Shown piece after piece: positions 1 to 7,386 of a DNA stretch of 14,629 nt. Source of the stretch: an uncultured Collinsella sp. (GTDB lineage: Bacteria; Actinomycetota; Coriobacteriia; Coriobacteriales; Coriobacteriaceae). Position 1 is the stretch's first letter. Each line of letters begins with the position of its first letter. The stretch is taken from assembly GCA_900549275.1 (NCBI GenBank), contig URNU01000013.1:1-14629 (forward strand), read 5' to 3'. The translations under genes were made by a program, and so were the position numbers. The notes below the pieces were generated by a model. That model was not told the DNA's origin. It searched no databases and was given only the letters and a program-made list of their open reading frames with translations.

Positions 1-46
1 CGATGACGTGGGGCAGCCTCAGGGCAACGCTCCAAGTGCAGACAGT

Positions 47-51
47 AGGAG
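47..51 (+). promoter_or_regulatory. Ribosome binding site of the giant surface protein
   Basis: AGGAG lies 4 bases before ATG 56 and 10 bases before the in-frame ATG 62. It argues against the in-frame GTG at 8 as the start, because no such motif can be judged there at the window edge and the signal peptide does not need those residues. It does not separate ATG 56 from ATG 62. Confidence 0.5.
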
Positions 52-55
52 ACAA

Positions 56-3000
56 ATGGATATGTTTGAGGACGAGCACCAGCGCGCCTCGTGGCGTCGT
101 CATGGAGCGATTGCCCGTGGCGTAGCCAAGCGCGGTCTGGTGGCGTTCCTGGCTTTTGCCATGGCTTTTGGCACCACGCCGGCACAGCTGTGGGCCGAAG
201 GTGCCGAGGGTATTGCCGAGGCCGTGAGCCAGGCCGCGACGGGCGGCGAGGGCGCAGCGGCCGACGAGGGCACTGCTGCCGCCGATACCGGTGCGAACGG
301 TGCTGCCGTGGAGGACGGCACGGGTACCAGTGACGCTGCTGCCGTAAGTGCCGATGCCGCGGACAGTAGTCAGGTCGCTGCAAAACCGGACGAGGTGTGG
401 TCTGGGGACGCTTCCGGCAAGGTTGCCGAAAATGCGAATGAAGAGCGCGCAGTCCCACAGCTGTCCTCAAAGAACGGCGTTAGCGTCGGGATGAGCCCGG
501 CACCTGCTCGCTGGTTCGGCTCCAACCTGACTGGCTTTATCCAGCAGACGACGACGCTCTATGCCAATGTCTGGTCCGCCTCCAGCAAGCGGGTCGATGT
601 TTCGGGAGCTACTTATCAGTGGCTCGCTGCCGACATAAGCAATAGGAATGATCCGGACAGCACCGCCTTTGTTCCTGTCGAGGGCCAGACGGGCGCATCG
701 ATCGTCTTGGACGATGCCCTGCGCACTCAACTTAACGGCAAGTGCCTGCGCGTACGCATTACCGATGCAAGTGGTAACGTCGTTTATGGACCGACGAAAC
801 GCGCCAACAGCCAGACACTGACGGCCACAGATGCTATCAAGGCGCCCGTGCCTACCGAGACGGCTTTGGATGCAAAGTCCTATATCCTGATTCAGTCTTC
901 TGCGGACGAAACGAGCTCGTTCTCGTCTGCTAAGGCTCAGATCTTGCGTCCCGGCACCACGCTTTGGGCGAATGCCTACGACGGCGAAGCAGTCCCCAAT
1001 AAGCGTATTGCGGCACAGGCTGTCTGGACCTATCAGTGGCTTGCATCTGATTCGCGCGATGCCGAGGATTCTGCCTACCAGGCGATTCCCGAACAGACCG
1101 CCCAGTCGCTAACGATCACGGACGAACTCGCTTCGCAACTTGCAGGCAAGTACATTCGCGTTAAGGTTGTCGGCGACGGTCAGGAGCTGTACGGTCCGAG
1201 TGGCTCTTTTAACACGCCCTCGTCTGTTGGCTCCAATACGCCGGGTCCTGTTGCCGCGAGCGACCAGATTGCGTTGGGTCATATTGTTCTCGCCTATAAC
1301 GGCGCCGAATTTGGCGACGATTACGAGAGCGTCCCCAACGCTAACGTCGGCGACACGATTAAAGCTGCTGCCTACTATCTCAACTACGACACGCCGGCTG
1401 ACCTCTATGGTTCCGACAAGGTCGATTTTTCGTGGTGGGTGGCCGATTCTGCTGACGGCTCGTTCGAGCAGGTTGCAACTGGTGACACCTACACGGTTGC
1501 CAAGGAGTGCGCGAACCGTTACCTCAAGGTGGTTGCCAAAGCCAAGAAGGGTATCCCCGGCTCCGATGGCTGTGAAACCAAGGCGGGCCGCATCCTGCCC
1601 AAGGGCGCGACAACGCTAGACTCGGTTGTATTTACCAATGCGAGCAAGGGCGCTAAGGACACTGGTTCTACGATTGAGGCGTGTGCCTACAAGGCGGTCG
1701 ACTTTTCGTTCGAACCGGTTACCGAAGGCGTCACCTATACGTGGCGTTGGTCGTCTGTTAACCCGAGCTCACCCGACTTTGATGCGAAGGTCGATTGGCA
1801 TGTAGTCGAGGGCAAGACCGACGGCAGCTTTACGATTCCCGATGACTACGCCAAGCGCTGGGTGAGTGTGTCGGCCACTGCGGGTGATAACACCGTAGAG
1901 GCGACTACTGCCGTGGCTGTTAAGGCCGCGGGTTCGCATGAGCTGTTCCTGACGTATCTCAAGAAGGTCGTCGGCAATCAGAGCGATGACGCTCGCTTTG
2001 TCTATAAGAGCGGCGAGAAGATCGGCGTTACCGCATTCGAGAAGACGGCTGCGGGAACAAAGGGCGCCGAGCTTGCATCCGATCAGCTGACTTATACGTG
2101 GCAGATTGCCGATAACGCTCAGGGCCCGTTCACGACGCTGACGGATGAGAACGCGCACAGGCCGTCGTTCGTTATTTCGCAAAAATACGTCGGCAAGTAC
2201 CTCAAGTGCATCGTCGACGGTGGCTACAACACCGACTATGCCTCTACGCGTAATGCCATTGTTAAGGGCGAAGATGCCAAGGCATATACCCTGACGTCGG
2301 TTAATGTCGCCTCGAGCGGCAACCTCGCACAGGTCGGGGGAACGCTTACCCCTACCGCCAATTACATGGCAACGGGCGACTGGGGCGATTATGAGACGGC
2401 GCTCCCCGAGGGCTCTCTCGTCGATTACCGCTGGTATCTCGCCGATGACGCTGAGGGTACAAACGCCCACGAGCTGTTTGGCGCCGACGAAACGACTGGC
2501 GTAGTCACGCTTCCTCCCTCGGCTGAGGGCAAATATGCCTATGTCGTGGCAAACGCCGGCAACAACGATGTCAAGAGCGCTGCTTGGCTCGTTAACTCTT
2601 CCGATGAAAAGTCTCTTTCCGTTAACGTCAGTGTTGTAGGCGTAAGCAAGCACGATGTCGGTCAGTCCTATGATTTTGTGGACTGGGTGCCGTCGACTTC
2701 GTTTAACTGGTCGAGTATCCAAAAAATGTCTGCCTGGGACATCTTTGCCAAGGTGCTTGACGATGCCGGCTATAGCTATAGCACGGACGGTGGCGTTCCC
2801 TATTCGGTTACGAACCCCGATAAGTCCCAGACGCTCGCGATGGAAAGCACGGCGTATGGCTATAAGTACTGGCGTTTTGACATTAATGGTCAGGCTGCCA
2901 ACTCTTATGCCACGGGCTACTATCCGAACGATGGAGACACGCTCGAGCTCGTGTACGAGGATCCCACGGGCACGCCTTCGAGCCAGGTTTCCGTCACGAT

Positions 3001-5218
3001 GGAGATTATTGGCAAAAAGGCCGAGATAGCTCAGCGTTGGACGAGCCCTTCGACCCAGGTGTTTGCTAAGGGCACGTCGATTAAAGATGCCTCTGCTGCT
3101 TACTTCGATGCCCTTGGCATAAAGTCAAAAATGAACGACCAATTTGGCTATTGGGGCGTCTCTAGTCTCGTATCTCCGCTTGATGGCACCGAGCTGTCGG
3201 GTGCATGGTCGTTCTTTGTCAACGGCGTTCCTGGGTCTCAGCTCGATAGCGATTATGTGCTCAAGTCTGGCGACAAAATCGTCTGGGCTTTTGCTCCCGG
3301 AGATACTGTGCCCGGCGTCGACAGTGTTGTTGTTGACCCGGGTGCCGCACGTCCTAACTGGGATTGCGATTGGCCTGGTTATACGAGCGCCGACAAAGTA
3401 ACCGACGCTCCTGTGCCCACGAAGGACGCTGAGGCAAAATGGGTGAGCGAGCTCAAGGGCTCGGACGAATGGAACAAGGGTATTTCCGACCCGTTGCTGG
3501 TCGGTAACTACCTCTACGTGGCCGTTGGTTCCAAGCTGCTCAAGAAAAATGTCGACACGGGTGAGACCGTTGCCGAATCGCCTTTGGCGGCAAAGATCGA
3601 TTCGACCTCGCGTATGGTATACACCGGCGGCGTGATACTCGTGCCGCTTTCGAGCGGTCGTCTGCAGGCGCTGACGGTTGATGCTCTGGCGACGGTTTGG
3701 GTAACCGATGAGTTGCCTGCTGGCCCCGATGGCGCTCAGCAGTCTCTTGCGTCCATTACGGTTCGTGACGGCTATGCCTACTTTGGTACTGCTTCGGCCA
3801 ACTGGACTGATTCGAGCGATGGCTATCTGCTCTGCGTGCGCATCTCCGATGGCAAAGTCATGTGGCAGCACAAGAACGAGAACAGCAAGGGCTACTACTG
3901 GGCCGGCTTGGCGTTCTCGGGCAATTATGGCGTCATCGCAGATGATTCCGGTACGGTGAGTACGGTCGACCCCGAAACTGGAAAGACCGTTGCATCGCTC
4001 AAGATTGCCGACCGCGTACGCACGACCGTGCTGGTCGATGGGTCGATTGCCTATGTTGTGAGTGCCGATGGCGTTTTGCATAAGCTTTCGGTTGGAGCGG
4101 ACGGAGCGCTGTCCGAGCTTGGCAAGGTGACGTTTGGTAGCAGCTCGACTTCGACGCCGGTGCTGGTCAACGGCAAGATTGTGGTCGGAGGCGCATCGAC
4201 CGAGTCCTTTATGGGCGGTTATCCAGACAAGTACACGTATCACTACGGTCAGCTTGCAGTGATTGATGCGGAGACGCTTGCTGTGGACTATTCCATTTGC
4301 AAGGCGGACGGTAGCTATATTCGCCAGGGGACTTCGGGCGGCGGTGATGTAAAGTCGCAGCCGGTTGTTTCTGTCCAGAATGGCGAGACGTACGTCTACT
4401 TTACGTCCAACAACAACCCGGGCGGCATCTATCGCTACCGTATTGGCGACGACGAGGCCGAGCTGCTTTATACGCCCGCGGCGGGCGACCAGCAGTACTG
4501 CATGGCGTCTATTTCGGTCGGATCCGATGGCTCACTCTACTATGTCAATGACTCGGGCAAGCTGTTTGCTGTTAAGGGCAATGGTCAAAGGGCCAAGCGC
4601 TATACCGTGACGTTCGACGCCAACGGTAAGGATGCGGTGATGCCCGATTCTCAGCGCGTGAAGGAAGGCAAGGCGGCGACGGAGCCCTCGACTAAGCCGC
4701 GGTGCAAGGGTTACACCTTTGCTGGTTGGTACACCGATGCTGCCTGCACAAAGGCGTATGACTTTAGCGCTGCGGTGACGGCGGATATGACGCTGTATGC
4801 CAAGTGGACCAAGAATGCTGCCGGCAACAACGGCGGCAACGGTTCTGGTACTGGTACCGGCACGGGCACTGGCACGGGTTCCGGCACTGGCTCCGGCACA
4901 AATGGCCAGCAGACTGGCGGTGCTGTTGCTCCGGGTAAGAAGCCGGTGTCGTCTACCACGACTACGACCGAGACAAAGGACGATAAGGATTCCAAGAAGA
5001 AATCCGATAAGTCCGGCAAGAAGGACAAGAAGTCCGGCAAGAAGGATGACAAGTCAGGCAAGTCCGACACGGGCTCGTCTGCAGCGACCACTGCCAAGAA
5101 GTCCGCTGCGGCTCCCTCGCAGCAGTCTGGCTTCAATCCGCTCGCCATTGCTGGCGTGGCGGCTGGCGTGATCGGTCTCGCCGTCATCGGCGTGTTCGTG
5201 TTTACCAAGCGTCGGTAG
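56..5218 (+). CDS. Giant exported surface protein: Ig-like repeats, two DUF4430 domains, PQQ-type propeller, InlB-type repeat, C-terminal anchor
   Basis: Seen: a 1720-residue protein. An Arg/Lys-rich start and a hydrophobic stretch (about residues 27-47, ending AQLWA) form a signal peptide, followed by an Ala/Gly/Asp-rich segment. Six Ig-like repeats begin near residues 186, 325, 458, 561, 680 and 791, each marked by a core such as TYQWLAAD, FSWWVADS or YRWYLADD. Two DUF4430-like domains follow (about 855-972 and 979-1080; YWRFDINGQ, WSFFVNGVPGSQ), then a PQQ-type beta-propeller (about 1126-1512) with blades such as VGNYLYVAVGSKLLKKNVDTG. An InlB/Flg_new repeat (about 1516-1587; YTFAGWYTD, MTLYAKW) leads to a Gly/Thr then Lys/Asp/Ser stalk and a final hydrophobic span ending TKRR. 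No LPXTG motif is visible, so it is probably membrane-anchored rather than sortase-linked. Known: DUF4430 resembles the C-terminal domain of transcobalamin and intrinsic factor. Inferred: surface ligand binding or adhesion. Start: ATG at 56 has AGGAG at 47-51; ATG at 62 is nearly as good, and the frame stays open leftward to the window edge (GTG at 8). Likely cotranscribed with the next gene. Confidence 0.5.
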   Translation: MDMFEDEHQRASWRRHGAIARGVAKRGLVAFLAFAMAFGTTPAQLWAEGAEGIAEAVSQAATGGEGAAADEGTAAADTGANGAAVEDGTGTSDAAAVSADAADSSQVAAKPDEVWSGDASGKVAENANEERAVPQLSSKNGVSVGMSPAPARWFGSNLTGFIQQTTTLYANVWSASSKRVDVSGATYQWLAADISNRNDPDSTAFVPVEGQTGASIVLDDALRTQLNGKCLRVRITDASGNVVYGPTKRANSQTLTATDAIKAPVPTETALDAKSYILIQSSADETSSFSSAKAQILRPGTTLWANAYDGEAVPNKRIAAQAVWTYQWLASDSRDAEDSAYQAIPEQTAQSLTITDELASQLAGKYIRVKVVGDGQELYGPSGSFNTPSSVGSNTPGPVAASDQIALGHIVLAYNGAEFGDDYESVPNANVGDTIKAAAYYLNYDTPADLYGSDKVDFSWWVADSADGSFEQVATGDTYTVAKECANRYLKVVAKAKKGIPGSDGCETKAGRILPKGATTLDSVVFTNASKGAKDTGSTIEACAYKAVDFSFEPVTEGVTYTWRWSSVNPSSPDFDAKVDWHVVEGKTDGSFTIPDDYAKRWVSVSATAGDNTVEATTAVAVKAAGSHELFLTYLKKVVGNQSDDARFVYKSGEKIGVTAFEKTAAGTKGAELASDQLTYTWQIADNAQGPFTTLTDENAHRPSFVISQKYVGKYLKCIVDGGYNTDYASTRNAIVKGEDAKAYTLTSVNVASSGNLAQVGGTLTPTANYMATGDWGDYETALPEGSLVDYRWYLADDAEGTNAHELFGADETTGVVTLPPSAEGKYAYVVANAGNNDVKSAAWLVNSSDEKSLSVNVSVVGVSKHDVGQSYDFVDWVPSTSFNWSSIQKMSAWDIFAKVLDDAGYSYSTDGGVPYSVTNPDKSQTLAMESTAYGYKYWRFDINGQAANSYATGYYPNDGDTLELVYEDPTGTPSSQVSVTMEIIGKKAEIAQRWTSPSTQVFAKGTSIKDASAAYFDALGIKSKMNDQFGYWGVSSLVSPLDGTELSGAWSFFVNGVPGSQLDSDYVLKSGDKIVWAFAPGDTVPGVDSVVVDPGAARPNWDCDWPGYTSADKVTDAPVPTKDAEAKWVSELKGSDEWNKGISDPLLVGNYLYVAVGSKLLKKNVDTGETVAESPLAAKIDSTSRMVYTGGVILVPLSSGRLQALTVDALATVWVTDELPAGPDGAQQSLASITVRDGYAYFGTASANWTDSSDGYLLCVRISDGKVMWQHKNENSKGYYWAGLAFSGNYGVIADDSGTVSTVDPETGKTVASLKIADRVRTTVLVDGSIAYVVSADGVLHKLSVGADGALSELGKVTFGSSSTSTPVLVNGKIVVGGASTESFMGGYPDKYTYHYGQLAVIDAETLAVDYSICKADGSYIRQGTSGGGDVKSQPVVSVQNGETYVYFTSNNNPGGIYRYRIGDDEAELLYTPAAGDQQYCMASISVGSDGSLYYVNDSGKLFAVKGNGQRAKRYTVTFDANGKDAVMPDSQRVKEGKAATEPSTKPRCKGYTFAGWYTDAACTKAYDFSAAVTADMTLYAKWTKNAAGNNGGNGSGTGTGTGTGTGSGTGSGTNGQQTGGAVAPGKKPVSSTTTTTETKDDKDSKKKSDKSGKKDKKSGKKDDKSGKSDTGSSAATTAKKSAAAPSQQSGFNPLAIAGVAAGVIGLAVIGVFVFTKRR
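4841..4899 (+). repeat. Gly/Thr/Ser-coding microsatellite-like stretch in the surface protein
   Basis: Imperfect tandem GGT/GGC plus ACT/ACG/TCC codons give an alternating Gly-Thr/Gly-Ser linker just after the InlB-type repeat. Such short-unit DNA can change length by slippage. Here it keeps frame in six-base steps, so expansion would lengthen the linker rather than break the gene (inference). Confidence 0.5.
5009..5068 (+). repeat. Lys/Ser/Gly-coding tandem repeat in the C-terminal stalk
   Basis: The unit AAG TCC GGC AAG AAG begins at 5009 and again at 5030, with a shorter variant (AAG TCA GGC AAG TCC) after it. It codes for a strongly basic stalk just outside the predicted C-terminal membrane anchor. 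A similar Lys/Ser/Asp composition appears in the linker of the next gene. Confidence 0.5.
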
Positions 5219-5227
5219 GTGGGGGCT

Positions 5228-6124
5228 GTGTCCAGTAAGCCACAGAACGCCGAGTCCAAGCAGCCCGACTCGTCGTTCATCCAGCTCGACGATGCAAAGC
5301 AAAAGGGCGCCGCTTCGGCGGCGTCCGCCCCTCGGCGCAAGGCACTTGTTGGCGTTCTGACAGCCGCCTGCATCGTGTTGATTGTCGTCTCGCTTGGCTT
5401 TGTTCACCCCTCTGTCAGCGGTGCCTGGTCCATCGATTGGATTGTCGAGACCGTGACGGGGGAGAGTGTCGTTGCCAAGGATGCGTCGGTTTCCGGCTCG
5501 ACTACCGCTTCGGGTAAGACTGGAGTCAAGGGCTCAAAATCTTCTGATGATGCGAGCTCTGGGTCCAAGAATTCGGATGAATCGGACTCCAAGGACGATT
5601 CCGAGTCTTCGGACAAGGACTCGAAAGAGAAGAAGTCCGAAGGCAAGGGCGGCAAGAAGTCCGGGGATAAATCGGGTTCGCAGAATTCTGAGTCCAATGG
5701 CGGATCGGGCGCTTCTGACGGCTCATCTTCGGGCGGGGGATCGACGACCGGCGGTGGCTCCACTTCTAACGGTGGCGGTGCCTCTGCGGGCAATCAGGGT
5801 GGCTCGCAGCAGCCTGGCTACGTCACGGTGACGGTCTCGGTCACATCGAGCGCCGTGGGCAATCCTGTGTCTTCTGGTGGCACCTTCACCTTTAACGAGG
5901 GCGCTACGGTCTACGATGCCTTGTGCGCTCTGGGTCTCTCTGTAAATGCGCACGGCTCATCGTACGGCACATATGTTGCCGCCATTGGCGGTTTGGCCGA
6001 GAAGGAGCATGGCAGCACGAGCGGCTGGATGTACTCCGTCAACGGTGTAACACCCAACACAGCGTGCAGCAACTATGTCTTATCCAACGGCGACAGAGTC
6101 GTATGGTATTACGTTACAGGCTAG
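5228..6124 (+). CDS. Membrane-anchored DUF4430 (transcobalamin-C-terminal-like) protein
   Basis: Seen: 298 residues. A short polar N-terminus precedes one hydrophobic span (about residues 39-59) flanked by PRRK, consistent with a signal anchor. A long linker rich in Ser, Lys, Asp and Gly spans about residues 95-195. The C-terminal DUF4430 domain (about 197-298) carries the usual landmarks: YDALCALGLSVN, GWMYSVNGVTPN, and an end of WYYVTG. Known: this domain resembles the ligand-binding-associated C-terminal domain of transcobalamin-type proteins. Inferred: an extracellular binding domain held away from the membrane by a flexible stalk, working with the upstream giant protein, which has two related domains. 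The upstream stop ends at 5218, so the genes are almost contiguous and probably share an mRNA. Start: GTG 5228 is preceded by AGGTGGGGG; GTG 5219, in frame and directly after the stop, is an alternative. A strong terminator follows. The ligand is unknown. Confidence 0.5.
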   Translation: MSSKPQNAESKQPDSSFIQLDDAKQKGAASAASAPRRKALVGVLTAACIVLIVVSLGFVHPSVSGAWSIDWIVETVTGESVVAKDASVSGSTTASGKTGVKGSKSSDDASSGSKNSDESDSKDDSESSDKDSKEKKSEGKGGKKSGDKSGSQNSESNGGSGASDGSSSGGGSTTGGGSTSNGGGASAGNQGGSQQPGYVTVTVSVTSSAVGNPVSSGGTFTFNEGATVYDALCALGLSVNAHGSSYGTYVAAIGGLAEKEHGSTSGWMYSVNGVTPNTACSNYVLSNGDRVVWYYVTG

Positions 6125-6146
6125 AGGCCTCGACATAACACGCCAA

Positions 6147-6185
6147 ACGGGCGGTTCGGACAAACATCCGGGCCGCCCGTTTTTT
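6147..6185 (+). terminator. Rho-independent terminator after the DUF4430 gene pair
   Basis: A 14-bp stem (6147-6160 with 6167-6180, including two G:T pairs) surrounds a 6-base loop CAAACA and runs into six T residues (6180-6185). It lies 22 bases after the stop codon and closes the + strand transcription unit. Confidence 0.5.
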
Positions 6186-6223
6186 ATGCGTAGAGGACTG
6201 GGTCGCCGGGTCTCTCGGCAAAC

Positions 6224-6258
6224 AAAAAAACCGGTTGGAACGAGAATTCCAACCGGTT
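6224..6258 (-). terminator. Rho-independent terminator after the GtrA gene, - strand
   Basis: Arms 6229-6240 and 6247-6258 pair perfectly over 12 bp around a 6-base loop. Read on the - strand, the stem runs straight into a T run (A residues 6224-6230 on the + strand). It lies just beyond the stop of the leftmost GtrA gene and faces the + strand terminator at 6147-6185. Confidence 0.5.
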
Positions 6259-6284
6259 ATACCTTCAAGCAAATGTCGAGCAAA

Positions 6285-6692
6285 CTATGACTGCGCGCCC
6301 TCGAGGAAAAAGCGACGGCTAAAGTAGTTGTACCAGGTGACCAGGAACGTGGCGATGGCCTTCATGGCCTGGTAGCCGATGCTCAAAAACGTGACGCCCA
6401 CAAACATGTACAGGTCGTTGAGGCCCAAACCAATCACCGACAGTATGGTGAAGATCGTGAACTCGCGCTTGCGGCTCATGCCCTCGCGATGGTCGAACAC
6501 GTACTTCATGCTGAGCCAGTAGTTGACCACGACAGACGTGGTAAACGAAATCGTGGTGCTCATCAAAAAGTCGAGGTGGAACAGCTCGACGAGCGCAATG
6601 AGCATGCCCCAGTCGATGCCAAAGGAAATAAGACCCACGACAGCGAACTTGAGGAACTGCTTGGTATGAGGTTGTGCCAGTGCCTTGCGCAC
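6285..6692 (-). CDS. GtrA-family small membrane protein (copy 1)
   Basis: Seen: a short protein with four hydrophobic spans (about residues 14-36, 40-60, 80-100 and 105-125 from the chosen start). It carries the family pattern FLKFAVVGLISFGIDWGM, an NYWLSMKYVF segment between spans 2 and 3, and a basic end RRFFLEG. Known: GtrA/DPMS-type proteins are membrane components of glycan or glycolipid assembly, often thought to help polyprenyl-linked sugars cross the membrane. It follows copy 2 on the same strand and is closely related to it. Start: GTG 6692 gives a typical 135-residue length with a weak GGA 9 bases upstream. The TTG at 6773 would add 27 polar residues and has no ribosome binding site. 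The start is uncertain; the family assignment is secure. No glycosyltransferase partner lies nearby. Confidence 0.5.
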   Translation of the reverse strand: MRKALAQPHTKQFLKFAVVGLISFGIDWGMLIALVELFHLDFLMSTTISFTTSVVVNYWLSMKYVFDHREGMSRKREFTIFTILSVIGLGLNDLYMFVGVTFLSIGYQAMKAIATFLVTWYNYFSRRFFLEGAQS

Positions 6693-6912
6693 GTAATCAC
6701 ATCCAATGCGTTGACGAATCGAGCAACGAGATACTTTAGAGCTTTTGCATGGGAAACGTAAGGTCTTTGGCAAGAACTATACGAACTCGCCAAATATTCA
6801 AGAGGTAATCTGCAAACGTTGCAAATCCTTCCGTAAACGAGCAAGGTCCACGAACAACGCAGCGCTCGACGCGCGTCGTCCGTGGGCCCCGTAGTGCAAC
6901 GAGGAGGCCGAG

Positions 6913-7308
6913 CTATTTGGTCTCCTCGCCCTCCAGGAAAATCTTGCGCGTTACAAAGTTGTAGATCATGACCAGTGCGGTAGCGCAAATCTTGGCGATA
7001 TTGGCCTCGAGGCCCAGGCCGGCGTTGAGGGCCAGCACGATGCCGTCGTTGAGCGCCAGGCCAATAACGGACAACACGACAAAGATGATGAACTCGCGGT
7101 GGCGGCTCATGCCCTCCTTGTGTGCAAACACGTACTTCATGCTCGCAACGTAGTTAAAGATGAGCGAGACGATAAAGCCGCTGGTGTTGGCGATCAGGAT
7201 ATTGAGGCCCAGACCGTAGTGGAGCAGATTCATGATGCCAAAGTCGATGACGGTGGCAATGACGCCGACGACGCCAAACTTCATAATCTGCGCAAGGAGC
7301 TTTTGCAT
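6913..7308 (-). CDS. GtrA-family small membrane protein (copy 2)
   Basis: Seen: 131 residues, four hydrophobic spans, beginning MQKLLAQIMKFGVVGVIA and containing FNYVASMKYVF, HKEGMSRHREF and a basic end RKIFLEGEE. Copies 1 and 2 share the SMKYVF, EGMSR, REF.IF and LSVIGL.LND landmarks, so they are paralogues in tandem. Known: the GtrA family acts in cell-surface polysaccharide or teichoic-acid-type modification through polyprenyl-linked sugars; which glycan is served here cannot be read from the sequence. Start: ATG 7308 has AGGTG about 3 bases upstream and gives the usual family length. A TTG at 7371 would extend the frame by 21 residues but sits directly against GGGGA with no spacing. The gene starts 78 bases after the fbp stop on the same strand, so it is probably read from the fbp transcript. 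Confidence 0.5.
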   Translation of the reverse strand: MQKLLAQIMKFGVVGVIATVIDFGIMNLLHYGLGLNILIANTSGFIVSLIFNYVASMKYVFAHKEGMSRHREFIIFVVLSVIGLALNDGIVLALNAGLGLEANIAKICATALVMIYNFVTRKIFLEGEETK

Positions 7309-7386
7309 GACACCTGCCTTAGGGTGGCGCTGCAGCGCCGTGGGGATGGCAAACTCAGCAAGTTTAGCCAATCCCCGTAGGCGGGG

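Noticed and set aside
1769..4243. Two long - strand frames (1769-2722 and 3125-4243) inside the giant surface gene.
   Set aside because: Antisense shadows of a long GC-rich coding frame; the + strand frame has continuous domains.
6776..6781. TATAGT on the - strand as a possible -10 for GtrA copy 1.
   Set aside because: The best -35-like sequence sits only 14 bases away (attcaa at 6796-6801 on the + strand), so the promoter call is too weak to list, although it would fit the short GTG start.
6840..6912. Imperfect hairpins between the GtrA copies (GAGGAG with CTCCTC near the copy 2 stop).
   Set aside because: No T run follows and the stems contain mismatches; no RNA family resemblance seen.
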